The notes beneath the pieces were generated by a model that saw only the letters and a list, made by a program, of their open reading frames with translations, was not told the origin of the DNA and made no database searches. Position numbers and translations under genes: made by a program. Below, piece after piece: positions 8,161 through 16,765 of a stretch of 58,162 nucleotides of DNA. Origin of the DNA: Smithella sp. (lineage in GTDB: Bacteria > Desulfobacterota > Syntrophia > Syntrophales > Smithellaceae); contig JAGOMJ010000011.1 in the NCBI GenBank assembly GCA_017993615.1, positions 1 through 58,162 of the forward strand, read 5' to 3'. How positions within the stretch are numbered: the first letter of the stretch is position 1; the number at the start of each line of letters is the position of its first letter.

Positions 8161-8913
8161 TTACCGTGCCGACAGCCCTTCGGCAATTTCCTGGACAATC
8201 TGGCGGCAGGCTTTCAAGGGATCGGCTGCCGTGCGAATAGGCCTGCCGACGACAATATAATCGGCGCCGGCTGCCACAGCGTCATACGCGCTGAGCGTTC
8301 TTTTCTGATCGTCGTCTTTTCGGATTTCGGCCGCACTGCGAATGCCCGGCGTGACAATGACAAAATCCTCGCCGAATGCCTTCCTCAACATGACAATATC
8401 CTGCGCTGAAGCCACCACGCCGGATGCTCCGGCCGCCTTCGCCAACCCGGCCAGGTGAACAACCAGTTCGTTTGTTGTTTTTTGAAAGCCGATTTCTTTC
8501 AAATCGTCGTTATTCAGACTGGTGAGCACCGTCACCGCCAGCAGGATCGGCCTGGCACGACCGAGTGCATCGGAACACGTCCATGAGGCGGAAACCGACT
8601 CTCGGATCATCCGGGAACCGCCCGACGCGTGAACGTTGAACATGTCCACATGCATTTTGACGGCGGCTTCGGCAGCACGGGCAACGGTGTTAGGAATATC
8701 GTGAAACTTCAGATCTAAAAATACTTTTTGATTTCTTTCCTTGATCGCCCGGATGATTTTCGGCCCGGCGGCTGTGAAAAGTTCTTTGCCGATCTTGAAC
8801 ATTCCGACATGGCCGGACAACAGGTCCACCAGCGATAACGCATCTTCATAATTCTGAACATCAAGCGCGAAGATTAATCTCTCGCCTGCATTCTTACTCG
8901 ATATATTCTTCAT
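8161..8913 (-). CDS. pyrF: Orotidine 5'-phosphate decarboxylase
   Basis: Decarboxylates OMP to UMP in pyrimidine synthesis. The 250-residue protein shows the family signature FALDV at the start of the barrel, K40 and the catalytic cluster DLKFHDIPNT (67-76), with the phosphate-binding loop VVGRPIRTAADP near the C-terminus. Its first codons overlap the end of rpoZ by 20 nt, implying translational coupling in the gmk-rpoZ-pyrF-rlmB run. Confidence 0.95.
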   Translation of the reverse strand: MKNISSKNAGERLIFALDVQNYEDALSLVDLLSGHVGMFKIGKELFTAAGPKIIRAIKERNQKVFLDLKFHDIPNTVARAAEAAVKMHVDMFNVHASGGSRMIRESVSASWTCSDALGRARPILLAVTVLTSLNNDDLKEIGFQKTTNELVVHLAGLAKAAGASGVVASAQDIVMLRKAFGEDFVIVTPGIRSAAEIRKDDDQKRTLSAYDAVAAGADYIVVGRPIRTAADPLKACRQIVQEIAEGLSAR

Positions 8914-9163
8914 CGCCGATAAACTCTGTGCTGTCCGGAATTGGTTTGAAATCCTCTTTGGTTCCGTTCAGATATTCGGGATTGGCATAAACAACCTTGC
9001 CTGCAGCAATTTCGCGCAGCGCCTGAACGATTTCTCTGTTTTTACTCACGACCAGAGGCTGCGAACTCTTCAGCAGCTGATGCGCCCGTTTGGAGGCCAG
9101 GGACACCAGACCGAACCGGGTTTTGGCCACTCGCAACGAATCTTCAATGGTAATTCTCGCCAT
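8894..9163 (-). CDS. rpoZ: RNA polymerase omega subunit
   Basis: An 89-residue omega subunit. It has the conserved MARITIEDSL start and the RFGLVSLASKRAHQL helix that clamps the beta' subunit, followed by the KNREIVQALREIAAGKV segment. Its position directly after gmk is the common arrangement in proteobacteria. Confidence 0.95.
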   Translation of the reverse strand: MARITIEDSLRVAKTRFGLVSLASKRAHQLLKSSQPLVVSKNREIVQALREIAAGKVVYANPEYLNGTKEDFKPIPDSTEFIGDEEYIE

Positions 9164-9191
9164 AGCGTTTACATCTCCTTCAAGTATATAT

Positions 9192-9794
9192 TTATTTTAT
9201 AAATTCTCTTATTTCTCTGTTTAATCTTGTCCTCTTGCACTTTTCCGCCGTATAAATGGCAATCAATTCATTGACGGCCTTTTTCAGATCATTGTTAAAG
9301 ATGACGTAATCATACCAGGAAATCTCTTTTATTTCACTTTCCGACTGCTTATATCTTTTTTGAATAACGTTTTCACGCTCATGACCTCGTTTTTTCAGCC
9401 TTTTCAATAGTTCCTGACGGGACGGCGGAAGAATAAAAACATAAATGCCTCTCCGGAATTCCTGTTTTATTTTTTTGGCGCCCCGCGGTTCGATATCCAG
9501 CAGCAGATCCCTGCCGTCACGCACACCTTCTTCTATGAAGCGCCGCGACGATCCGTACAGGTGGCCGTAATTTTCCACCCACTCAATGAACTCGCCCTGC
9601 CTGATTTTTTTCCGAAACGCCTCACGAGAAATAAAATTATAATCCTTTCCGTCTATTTCACCGGGACGCGGCGGTCTCGACGTATACGAAACCGAAAATT
9701 TTATTTCCGGAAACGCTTCCATAAAGCCCTGACAGATGCTGCTCTTCCCCGTGCCTGACGGCGCGGAAACGACGATGAATAATCCTTTGGACAT
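9192..9794 (-). CDS. gmk: Guanylate kinase
   Basis: Phosphorylates GMP to GDP. The P-loop APSGTGKS is at residues 11-18, followed by the GMP-binding segment SYTSRPPRPGEIDGKDYNFI and the lid DLLLDIEPRGA. At 200 residues it has normal length. It starts 4 nt after yicC and precedes rpoZ by 28 nt, consistent with one operon. Confidence 0.95.
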   Translation of the reverse strand: MSKGLFIVVSAPSGTGKSSICQGFMEAFPEIKFSVSYTSRPPRPGEIDGKDYNFISREAFRKKIRQGEFIEWVENYGHLYGSSRRFIEEGVRDGRDLLLDIEPRGAKKIKQEFRRGIYVFILPPSRQELLKRLKKRGHERENVIQKRYKQSESEIKEISWYDYVIFNNDLKKAVNELIAIYTAEKCKRTRLNREIREFIK

Positions 9795-9798
9795 AGCC

Positions 9799-10677
9799 TC
9801 ACTCTATATTTTGCGCCTGTTCGCGTAATTTTCCCAGTTCGCTTTTCACGTCGATGACATGACGCGTGATGTCGACATCGCCGACCTTCGATCCGATGGT
9901 ATTGATCTCGCGGTTCATTTCCTGCAGCAGAAAATCGATTTTTCTGCCCTCGGATTCATCGCTGTGCAGAAGAACTTCAAATTGGCCCAGATGACTTCGC
10001 AGGCGAACGATTTCTTCCGTAATGTCGGTCCTTTCCGCCATGATGGCCACTTCCTGAGCCAAACGGTTTTCATCAAGCGCAAACCCTTCGGTCAGTTCTT
10101 TAATGCGTTCCGAGAGGCGTTTCTGATATTCCGAAACGACCTGCGGCGCACGCACGGCAATATCATTAAGAACACCGTCTATCATTTTCAGCCTCATTTG
10201 CATATCCTGCAACAGGACAAGCCCTTCCCCCTGCCGCATCGCGGCCAGAATTTCCAAGGCCTCGAGAAACGATTTTTCCACCTCGCAGAGAAAATCAGAG
10301 CCGATTTCAGTTTCCGCGGGCGGCGTAAAAATATCGCGAAAGGCGGTCAATGTTTTTAGCGTCACGGGGGACTCCAGATCGAATTCTTCCCGAAGTCTGT
10401 TTAATACATTAAAATACCCTCGCGCTATTTCCATATTCAGATTCACTTTCGCTGTGTCGGCACCTTCGCCTTCGAACTTGATGAATACTTCAATGCGTCC
10501 GCGCTTGAATCTTTCGGTAATTTTCTTTTTATAGTCCATCTCCATCGGGAAAAGTGCCGACGGCGTGCGCAGCACGATTTCCAGAAAACGATGGTTCACG
10601 GATTTGGCTTCAACAATGATATTTTTGTCCTGAAAAAATTTTTCCGCCCGTCCGTAGCCGGTCATGCTTTTAATCAT
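9799..10677 (-). CDS. yicC: YicC/YloC family endoribonuclease
   Basis: Full-length 292-residue YicC protein. It begins MIKSMTGYGRAE, the invariant family start. It has the EAKSVNHRFLEI strand in the N-terminal domain and the DUF1732 C-terminal signature GRKIDFLLQEMNREINTIGSK. E. coli YicC has been characterised as an endoribonuclease involved in RNA turnover. It heads the gmk-rpoZ segment, as in many proteobacteria. Confidence 0.95.
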   Translation of the reverse strand: MIKSMTGYGRAEKFFQDKNIIVEAKSVNHRFLEIVLRTPSALFPMEMDYKKKITERFKRGRIEVFIKFEGEGADTAKVNLNMEIARGYFNVLNRLREEFDLESPVTLKTLTAFRDIFTPPAETEIGSDFLCEVEKSFLEALEILAAMRQGEGLVLLQDMQMRLKMIDGVLNDIAVRAPQVVSEYQKRLSERIKELTEGFALDENRLAQEVAIMAERTDITEEIVRLRSHLGQFEVLLHSDESEGRKIDFLLQEMNREINTIGSKVGDVDITRHVIDVKSELGKLREQAQNIE

Positions 10678-10717
10678 TTTAATAAACCTGTCTTTGTTCG
10701 ATTATTATTCACTATTT

Positions 10718-11251
10718 TTAATGATCCGTCATTTTCAACTGCGTCAAATATCTGTTTCTGATCCGGTCCAGCATCTCCAGCTGTTTTGCATCGGCATAAT
10801 CCGGATAGGTCCAGGGCAGAACACAGAATTTTTTCCCCTGATAAACAAGCGTCAAATCGGCATAAATTCCGTCTCTCAAATATGGACGGTGGGTGTAACT
10901 CTTGCCGGTCGCTAAAATCAGATGAGCCTTGGATATGTAACCCGGATCAATGTTTATCCTTCTCTTCAAACCGGCTGCCGATTTTATTTCAATGTCATTG
11001 GTGGCCAGTTTGATATCCGGCAGGGATTCCGGATGGATTAATTTTTCCATGGTCAGATACCGGCGAATCAGATTTTCGCCCATTTCTCCGCCGTAGTAAT
11101 CCGTGTAATCAAACGGCTGAAGCGCACTTATAAAATCCGGGTCCCCGTAAGCCCGGGAAAGCTCTTTTATCGTCTCGTCTATGATTACGGCATCCTGCGC
11201 AAAAAGGCTGAAAAATAATTTCACCGGTTCGGCCGGACTCGGTTTACTCAT
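10718..11251 (-). CDS. DUF4416 family protein
   Basis: The 177-residue protein begins MSKPSPAEPVKLFFSLFAQD, typical of DUF4416, and contains QPFDYTDYYGGEMG and a RRINIDPGYI motif. The family is frequent in Desulfobacterota and related lineages and has no known activity. The frame is open further upstream to 11371, but the ATG at 11251 overlaps the stop of the heptose kinase gene as ATGA, which is the expected coupled start, so I use it. Confidence 0.85.
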   Translation of the reverse strand: MSKPSPAEPVKLFFSLFAQDAVIIDETIKELSRAYGDPDFISALQPFDYTDYYGGEMGENLIRRYLTMEKLIHPESLPDIKLATNDIEIKSAAGLKRRINIDPGYISKAHLILATGKSYTHRPYLRDGIYADLTLVYQGKKFCVLPWTYPDYADAKQLEMLDRIRNRYLTQLKMTDH

Positions 11252-12249
11252 AATACGTCGATCAGCTCCTGTCGCGAAACGGTGGCCGTTCCGACTTTCT
11301 CGACCACAATGCCGGCAGCCAGATTCGCCAGACACGTGGCTTCCTTGAGGCTGGCTTTTGCCGCCAGGCACAGCGCAAGGACACCGATCACCGTATCCCC
11401 CGCACCGGTCACATCATAGACTTCTCTGGCCTGTGCCGGAAAGTGCGTGTGAACGATTTTCCGGCCATTCTCAAACAAGCTCACGCCTTCTTCACCCCGT
11501 GTCACCAGAAGGGCCGGAAACGAATGTTTCTTCAAAATGATTTCGCTCAATCTCTCAATATTATTGGTCCCGTTCAGCTCCATACCGACAGCGCGCTGAA
11601 CCTCGTAATGGTTGGGAGTGATGACATGTACGCCCTTATAAACGGAAAAATTGCTTTGTTTCGGATCCAGACAAATAAAAATCCCCGAATGATCAACAAT
11701 TTTTTTTATGCCCTGAATGAGTTCCTTCGAGACAACACCTTTATTGTAATCGGAAATGACGATCGCTCCTATTTTATCGACCCGGGACCGAACATAGTCC
11801 AGAATCTTGTGGATGCTTACCGGAGAAATCGGTTTCCTGTCTTCCTTGTCAAACCGCACCATCTGCTGTCCGTGAGCCACGATTCGCGTTTTCAATGTCG
11901 TCGGACGGTCTTTTTTAACCACAATGCCCTTCGTTTCAATCTTACGATCATTCAACTCGGCCAGCAGCTGTTTGCCGATCGTATCGGCCCCGACAACTCC
12001 CGAAACGTACGCCCGGCCTCCCATGGAATGGATGTTGTTGAGCACATTCGTGCAACCGCCGAGCAAAATGTTGTCTTTCTGAACGTCAACGACGGGGACC
12101 GGAGCTTCCGGCGAAATACGCGACACATTCCCCCAGATGAAATGATCGACCATGACATCGCCAATCACCAGAACGCCCGCGCGGGGGAAACCGGCGATGA
12201 TTTCCAACGCTCTCTTTTTTGTCAGTAATTTTTGCACGTTTGAAGGCAA
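11248..12249 (-). CDS. hldA: D-glycero-beta-D-manno-heptose-7-phosphate kinase (PfkB family)
   Basis: PfkB/ribokinase-fold sugar kinase of 333 residues for the ADP-heptose branch of lipopolysaccharide core synthesis. It shows VLVIGDVMVDHFIWG at the N-terminus, a GG-containing sugar loop, the MVRFDKEDRKPIS strand typical of RfaE-type kinases, and the catalytic DVTGAGDT near residue 285. It lacks the nucleotidyltransferase domain of bifunctional HldE. The start is uncertain: the frame opens with TTG at 12249, directly behind GGGAG, and a GTG four codons later is an alternative. It is coupled to the DUF4416 gene by an ATGA overlap. Confidence 0.85.
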   Translation of the reverse strand: MPSNVQKLLTKKRALEIIAGFPRAGVLVIGDVMVDHFIWGNVSRISPEAPVPVVDVQKDNILLGGCTNVLNNIHSMGGRAYVSGVVGADTIGKQLLAELNDRKIETKGIVVKKDRPTTLKTRIVAHGQQMVRFDKEDRKPISPVSIHKILDYVRSRVDKIGAIVISDYNKGVVSKELIQGIKKIVDHSGIFICLDPKQSNFSVYKGVHVITPNHYEVQRAVGMELNGTNNIERLSEIILKKHSFPALLVTRGEEGVSLFENGRKIVHTHFPAQAREVYDVTGAGDTVIGVLALCLAAKASLKEATCLANLAAGIVVEKVGTATVSRQELIDVL

Positions 12250-12480
12250 CTCCCGAAACCATCATGCTGAAAATTAAAAAAAGCGCTTCACGCGCCCGTA
12301 CGTTTACAAAGTTGCGTGATATTATTATTAAGATCTGAATTTGTCAAACATTTTCTAAAAAACAGGACGTCGGCTATTTATGATTATCTTGACATGTCCC
12401 CGGAATCTTCATTAATATGCCTGCGGGAGAAAAACGAAACCCGAAAAGCCGTTATTCGGCGAATCGAATGGGATAAGACC

Positions 12481-13185
12481 ATGTTGAATATTAAACAGTT
12501 ACGGTATGGAACGGACAATTTCTCATACCTTCTGTACGGAAAAACGCAAGCCGTGGCCGTCGACGGGGGCGCATGGAAAGAAATACTTGATTTTCTGAAG
12601 CAAAACAATCTCATGCTGAAAATCGTCACCAACACGCATTCGCACTACGACCATACCCCGGGAAACGACCATTTGCTGCAAAAAACAGGCGCCGAATTCA
12701 TTCGCGCGGCTGATTTCCAGGACCATCAGCCTCTTGTTATCAACGCAGAACGCATCCTGGTCTACCGAACTCCCGGACATACAGACGATTCCGTCTGCTT
12801 TCATGCCGGGAGTTTTCTCATTACCGGGGACACGCTTTTCAACGGAACCGTGGGCAACTGTTTTTCCGGCAACATGAATATTTTCTTCCTTTCCATCAAA
12901 CGGCTGATGGACCTGTCCGGTGAAACGATGATTTATGCCGGCCACGACTATATCCTGAATGCTCTGGCGTTCGCCCGTCATCTGGAACCCCGGAATAAAA
13001 ATATCGATCTTTTCCGGAATGCCTGCCGCTCCAGGAACACAACCTATTCCACCCTGGATGAAGAGCGCGGCATTAACCCGTACCTGCGGTTTAATGAAGA
13101 ATCGATCATCCATCTTCTTCGCAAAAACAATCTGCCTCACGCCACCGAGCAGGAACGCTGGAACTCCCTGATGTCCCTGGAATAA
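12481..13185 (+). CDS. Metallo-beta-lactamase fold hydrolase (glyoxalase II-like)
   Basis: About 234 residues from the chosen start. Metal-binding motif THSHYDHTPG, then RTPGHTDDSVCF, GDTLFNGTVG and YAGHDY supply the histidines and bridging aspartate of the family. Order and spacing resemble hydroxyacylglutathione hydrolases. The C-terminal 60 residues (NPYLRFNEESIIHLL) also fit that group. The frame is open from 12316, but homology begins at MLNIKQLRYGTDNFSYLL, so I start at the ATG at 12481; no strong ribosome binding site marks either start. The substrate is not determinable: thiol esters of low-molecular-weight thiols are a guess. Confidence 0.8.
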   Translation: MLNIKQLRYGTDNFSYLLYGKTQAVAVDGGAWKEILDFLKQNNLMLKIVTNTHSHYDHTPGNDHLLQKTGAEFIRAADFQDHQPLVINAERILVYRTPGHTDDSVCFHAGSFLITGDTLFNGTVGNCFSGNMNIFFLSIKRLMDLSGETMIYAGHDYILNALAFARHLEPRNKNIDLFRNACRSRNTTYSTLDEERGINPYLRFNEESIIHLLRKNNLPHATEQERWNSLMSLE

Positions 13186-13319
13186 AAAATCCGCCGGGCA
13201 TTTAATATTTGACAGACGCAATAAATTATTTTATATTTTAGCATACTTATTCATTTTCATTCCGGCATTGTTGCGCAACATCTTCGAAAATCCACAAAGG
13301 ACTCGAGACGGATGGACGA

Positions 13320-15152
13320 ATGCAGGAAATAAAAACGGCAAATGCAAAAAAAACACCTCCAGTAAAAAGCAGAAAAGACACAAAAGAAGCCTTCCTTTAC
13401 CGACCCCAACCGGAAGAAAAGCATGAAAACTGGCTCCAGAAATCCCTTTTCCTTTTTCAGCACAACCCTGCTTCCATTGTTCTGTTAAGACTTCCCGAAA
13501 AAAAATACATCGACATCAATAAAACCGTTTTGCGGACGTTCGGTTTTTCCCGGCAGGACGTCATAGGAAAAACCAGCGACGAACTTGATATTTTTGTCGA
13601 ACAGGACAAACGACAGCTCGCACTGAAACAACTGATGCAGCAGGGTTATATTGAAAATTTCGAAATGAAGTTCAGGCGAAGGGACAAGACGATCCTTGAC
13701 GGTCTTTTTTCCGCGGAAATCATCCAACATCGCGAAAAACGATATGTCCTGGTTGTTATTACGGATATTACATCCCGGAATCTGGCACAGCAGGCACAAC
13801 GCGAAAACGAAGAAAAATACCGGACGATTCTGGAAACCACCGAGGAAGGGTATTATGAAATAGATCTTGCCGGCAATTTCACTTTTTTTAACGACCCGGT
13901 CTGTGCACTGCTGGGTTATTCCGAAAACGAATTAAGGGGAATGAACAACCGTCAATATACCAGCCGGGAAACCGCAAGAAAAGTTTTCCAGGCCTTTAAC
14001 AAGGTCTATAGAACGGGACGCCCCACAAAAGAATTCGACTGGGAAATCATCCGGAAGGATGGGACAAAGCGCTACATCGAACAGTCGGCGTCCCTGAAAA
14101 AGGATTCGTCCGGAAAGCCGATCGGCTTCCGCGGAATTATTCACGACATTACCGAACGGAAACAAATGGAAGATGCCCTGCGAAAAAGCGAGGAAAATTT
14201 CCGTCATTCCCTTGATGATTCTCCTCTGGGCGTACGCATTGTCACGGAGGAAGGCGAAACGCTCTATGCCAATCAAGCCATTCTCGATATTTACGGTTAC
14301 ACTTATGTGGATGAATTAAAAAACACGCCTCTGCACAAACGTTACACCGCAGAGAGTTACGCCGATTTTCAACAGCGGCAGGAAAAGCGGTTAATGGGGG
14401 AAGCCGGTCCGCCCGAATACGAAATCAGCATTGTCAGAAAAGACGGTGAAGTGCGGCATGTCCTTGCACTGCGCAAGGAAATATTCTGGAACGGGCAAAA
14501 ACGATATCAAATCATTTATCAAGACATTACCGAACGAAGAAAGGCCGAGTTGAAACTGCAGGAGACCCTTCATACGCTGCGCAAATCCATTAATACGACC
14601 ATTCAGGTGCTGGGCATCGCTTCGGAAGCAAGAGATCCGTATACCGCCGGACATCAACGGAGAGTGGCCGATCTGGCCCGCGCTATCGCGACGGAGATGA
14701 AACTGCCGCAAGATACCATCGAAGGAATCCGCATGGCCGGAGCGATCCACGATATCGGTAAGATTTCCATCCCGTCGGAAATATTATGCAAACCAACCAC
14801 GTTGAGCGAACTGGAATTTTCTTTGATAAAATCGCATTGCCAGTACAGTTACGAAATCATCAAAGACGTCGAATCCCCCTGGCCGCTTGCCGACATTGTA
14901 TACCAGCATCATGAACGGATGGACGGTTCCGGGTATCCCCGGAGTCTCAAAGGCGAGGATATTCTGATTGAAGCGCGCATTATTGCCGTCGCCGATGTCG
15001 TGGAAGCGATCATTTCCTACCGTCCGTACCGGCCGGCGCTGGGCATAGAGATCGCTCTGGCTGAAATCGAAAACAATGCCGGTACGCTCTATGACGTTGA
15101 AGCGGTGTCAGCCTGCCTGAAACTGTTCAGGAACAAGAATTTTAAAATCTGA
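13320..15152 (+). CDS. Triple-PAS HD-GYP domain protein (probable cyclic-di-GMP phosphodiesterase)
   Basis: The 610-residue protein appears soluble. It has three PAS sensory domains (about 40-155, 165-285 and 290-410; the last two end in DITER motifs) and a C-terminal HD-GYP domain (about 425-610). Catalytic signatures are present: H477-D478 in AIHDIGKI, and HHERMDGSGYP at 530-540. HD-GYP domains hydrolyse cyclic-di-GMP. No REC or membrane segment is seen, so the signal is probably cytoplasmic (ligand or redox through PAS). The HD-GYP half closely resembles that of the membrane protein at 29430-30785, suggesting paralogues. Confidence 0.9.
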   Translation: MQEIKTANAKKTPPVKSRKDTKEAFLYRPQPEEKHENWLQKSLFLFQHNPASIVLLRLPEKKYIDINKTVLRTFGFSRQDVIGKTSDELDIFVEQDKRQLALKQLMQQGYIENFEMKFRRRDKTILDGLFSAEIIQHREKRYVLVVITDITSRNLAQQAQRENEEKYRTILETTEEGYYEIDLAGNFTFFNDPVCALLGYSENELRGMNNRQYTSRETARKVFQAFNKVYRTGRPTKEFDWEIIRKDGTKRYIEQSASLKKDSSGKPIGFRGIIHDITERKQMEDALRKSEENFRHSLDDSPLGVRIVTEEGETLYANQAILDIYGYTYVDELKNTPLHKRYTAESYADFQQRQEKRLMGEAGPPEYEISIVRKDGEVRHVLALRKEIFWNGQKRYQIIYQDITERRKAELKLQETLHTLRKSINTTIQVLGIASEARDPYTAGHQRRVADLARAIATEMKLPQDTIEGIRMAGAIHDIGKISIPSEILCKPTTLSELEFSLIKSHCQYSYEIIKDVESPWPLADIVYQHHERMDGSGYPRSLKGEDILIEARIIAVADVVEAIISYRPYRPALGIEIALAEIENNAGTLYDVEAVSACLKLFRNKNFKI

Positions 15153-15291
15153 ACGCCCTGATTTTTTTATTCTCTACCTCCGATACGTTTGAAGACGACT
15201 TCATCATTCTTGAAACTTTTTTCATGATTGACTTCACTATTATTATCAAGTAAAAATTTATTCATTAATCCGTCTGAGCAGGAAAACGTTT

Positions 15292-16044
15292 ATGGTCCAT
15301 TCAGCGTTACTGGTCACATTAGGTGTTGCCATAACGGCGTTCATGTCGTTCTGGTCGGTGGTGTTTTCCGTCTTTCCCGCCGCTGACAATAAAATTCACA
15401 AGGTGGCAACATTGTGGGCAAAGCTATTACTGATGATCTGCAACACAAAAGTCGATGTCATCGGTAAAGAAAACATTCTGTTCGGAAAACCGCAGATTTT
15501 TATGGCCAATCATCAAAGCGATTTTGATATTTTAATTTCACTGGCGCATATTCCGGTGCAATTCCGCTGGATCGCAAAAAAGGAATTGTTCGCCATTCCG
15601 GTATTCGGCGCAGCCATGCGCAGCGCCGGATATATTGAAATCGACCGGAGCAACCGCGAAAAAGCAATGCAAAGCATTGATGAAGCCGCACTGCGCATCC
15701 GGAGCGGCAAGTCCGTCATGACCTTTCCGGAAGGCACGAGAAGCCGCGAAGGAGAAATCAAAGCGTTCAAACAGGGCGCCTTTCATCTGGCCGTCAAATC
15801 GGGAGTGCCGATCATTCCGATTTCCATTATCGGCAGCGGCCGGATCATGCCCAAGCGGTCCCTCCGGATAAAACCCGGTCAGTTGAAAATGGTGATTGGA
15901 AAACCCATCGACGTTCAGGACGTCACGATTGAAAACAGACACGCACTGATAGAAAAAGTCAGAAATGAAATAATAAAAAATTACAATGCCTGGCAGGATA
16001 TTGAAATGTCTCCTCTGAAAGATCTGGAAAGCGGGGCACATTGA
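15292..16044 (+). CDS. plsC: 1-acyl-sn-glycerol-3-phosphate acyltransferase (PlsC family)
   Basis: The 250-residue protein has an N-terminal hydrophobic segment (about 5-30), the acyltransferase motif NHQSDFD (73-79), the acceptor-binding motif FPEGTRS (145-151) and the VPIIPISI motif. It acylates lysophosphatidic acid to phosphatidic acid at the inner membrane. Its stop overlaps the TTG start of the UppP-like gene by 3 nt, so the two are translationally coupled. Confidence 0.9.
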   Translation: MVHSALLVTLGVAITAFMSFWSVVFSVFPAADNKIHKVATLWAKLLLMICNTKVDVIGKENILFGKPQIFMANHQSDFDILISLAHIPVQFRWIAKKELFAIPVFGAAMRSAGYIEIDRSNREKAMQSIDEAALRIRSGKSVMTFPEGTRSREGEIKAFKQGAFHLAVKSGVPIIPISIIGSGRIMPKRSLRIKPGQLKMVIGKPIDVQDVTIENRHALIEKVRNEIIKNYNAWQDIEMSPLKDLESGAH

Positions 16045-16727
16045 ATCTGCTTACCGTTATCGTTCCCGGCATCGTTCAGGAATTTACCGAACTGTTTCCT
16101 GTCAGCAGGTTTGAGCACCTGGTTATTGTACAGAGCTTTTTCCCGGGATTTCATCAGCCGGGCGGGGCCTTCGACGCGGTGCTTTTATTGATTATCGCCG
16201 CAATACCGGTTGCCGTTATCGGGTATCTGTTCAAAGACCAGATGCACAACATCTTTGAATCAGCCCGGGCAGCGGCATTTTTCTTAATCATCACCGGCAT
16301 TCTTTTGTTCTTAGCAGACAAGATGAAGAAGACGCGACGGGATATCAAAAATATGACCGTCATCGACGGTATCCTCTCCGGAAGCGCCCGTGCCGTCCCT
16401 TTTCTTACGGGCATTTCCCGCTCGGGGACAACGATCACGTCCGGAATTTTCTGCAATCTGAACCGGAACGCGGCGGCACGCTTTTCTTTTCTGCTCTCCC
16501 TGCCGGCGGTATGCGGGGCGGTGATTCTGAAAGCCGGCTATCTACGGCAGATTTCCTCCCCGGAATCATATCTCTACTTCGCAGGGTTCGTTTGTGCGGC
16601 ATTGGCCGGACTCCTCGCCCTGAAACTGTTTTTCCTGATTATCCGGGAGGCGCGTTTAAAATACTTTGCCTATTATGGCTGGTTCTTCGGAACGTTTACG
16701 CTGCTTGTAAAATCTTCTCTTTTCTGA
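16041..16727 (+). CDS. Shortened UppP/BacA-like undecaprenyl-diphosphatase homologue
   Basis: The 228-residue polytopic protein is recognisable as UppP by GIVQEFTELFPVS at the N-terminus (canonical GIxQGLTEFLPISSSGH, here with E17 and H26 kept but the SSSG triplet replaced) and by GISRSGTT at 124-131, including R127. UppP proteins usually have 260-280 residues. Here the chain passes directly from FPGFHQPGGAFDAVLLL to IIAAIPVAVIGYLFKD, so about 35 residues carrying one transmembrane segment are missing. It may be a divergent or degraded phosphatase; activity is uncertain. Start is TTG, overlapping plsC. Confidence 0.75.
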   Translation: MNLLTVIVPGIVQEFTELFPVSRFEHLVIVQSFFPGFHQPGGAFDAVLLLIIAAIPVAVIGYLFKDQMHNIFESARAAAFFLIITGILLFLADKMKKTRRDIKNMTVIDGILSGSARAVPFLTGISRSGTTITSGIFCNLNRNAAARFSFLLSLPAVCGAVILKAGYLRQISSPESYLYFAGFVCAALAGLLALKLFFLIIREARLKYFAYYGWFFGTFTLLVKSSLF

Positions 16728-16765
16728 AATAATATCGGTATTACTATTATTGATTCGGCCACAAC

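Noticed and set aside
12316-12480. N-terminal extension of the metallo-hydrolase frame
   Set aside because: The extra 55 residues show no homology to the family, which begins at the ATG at 12481.
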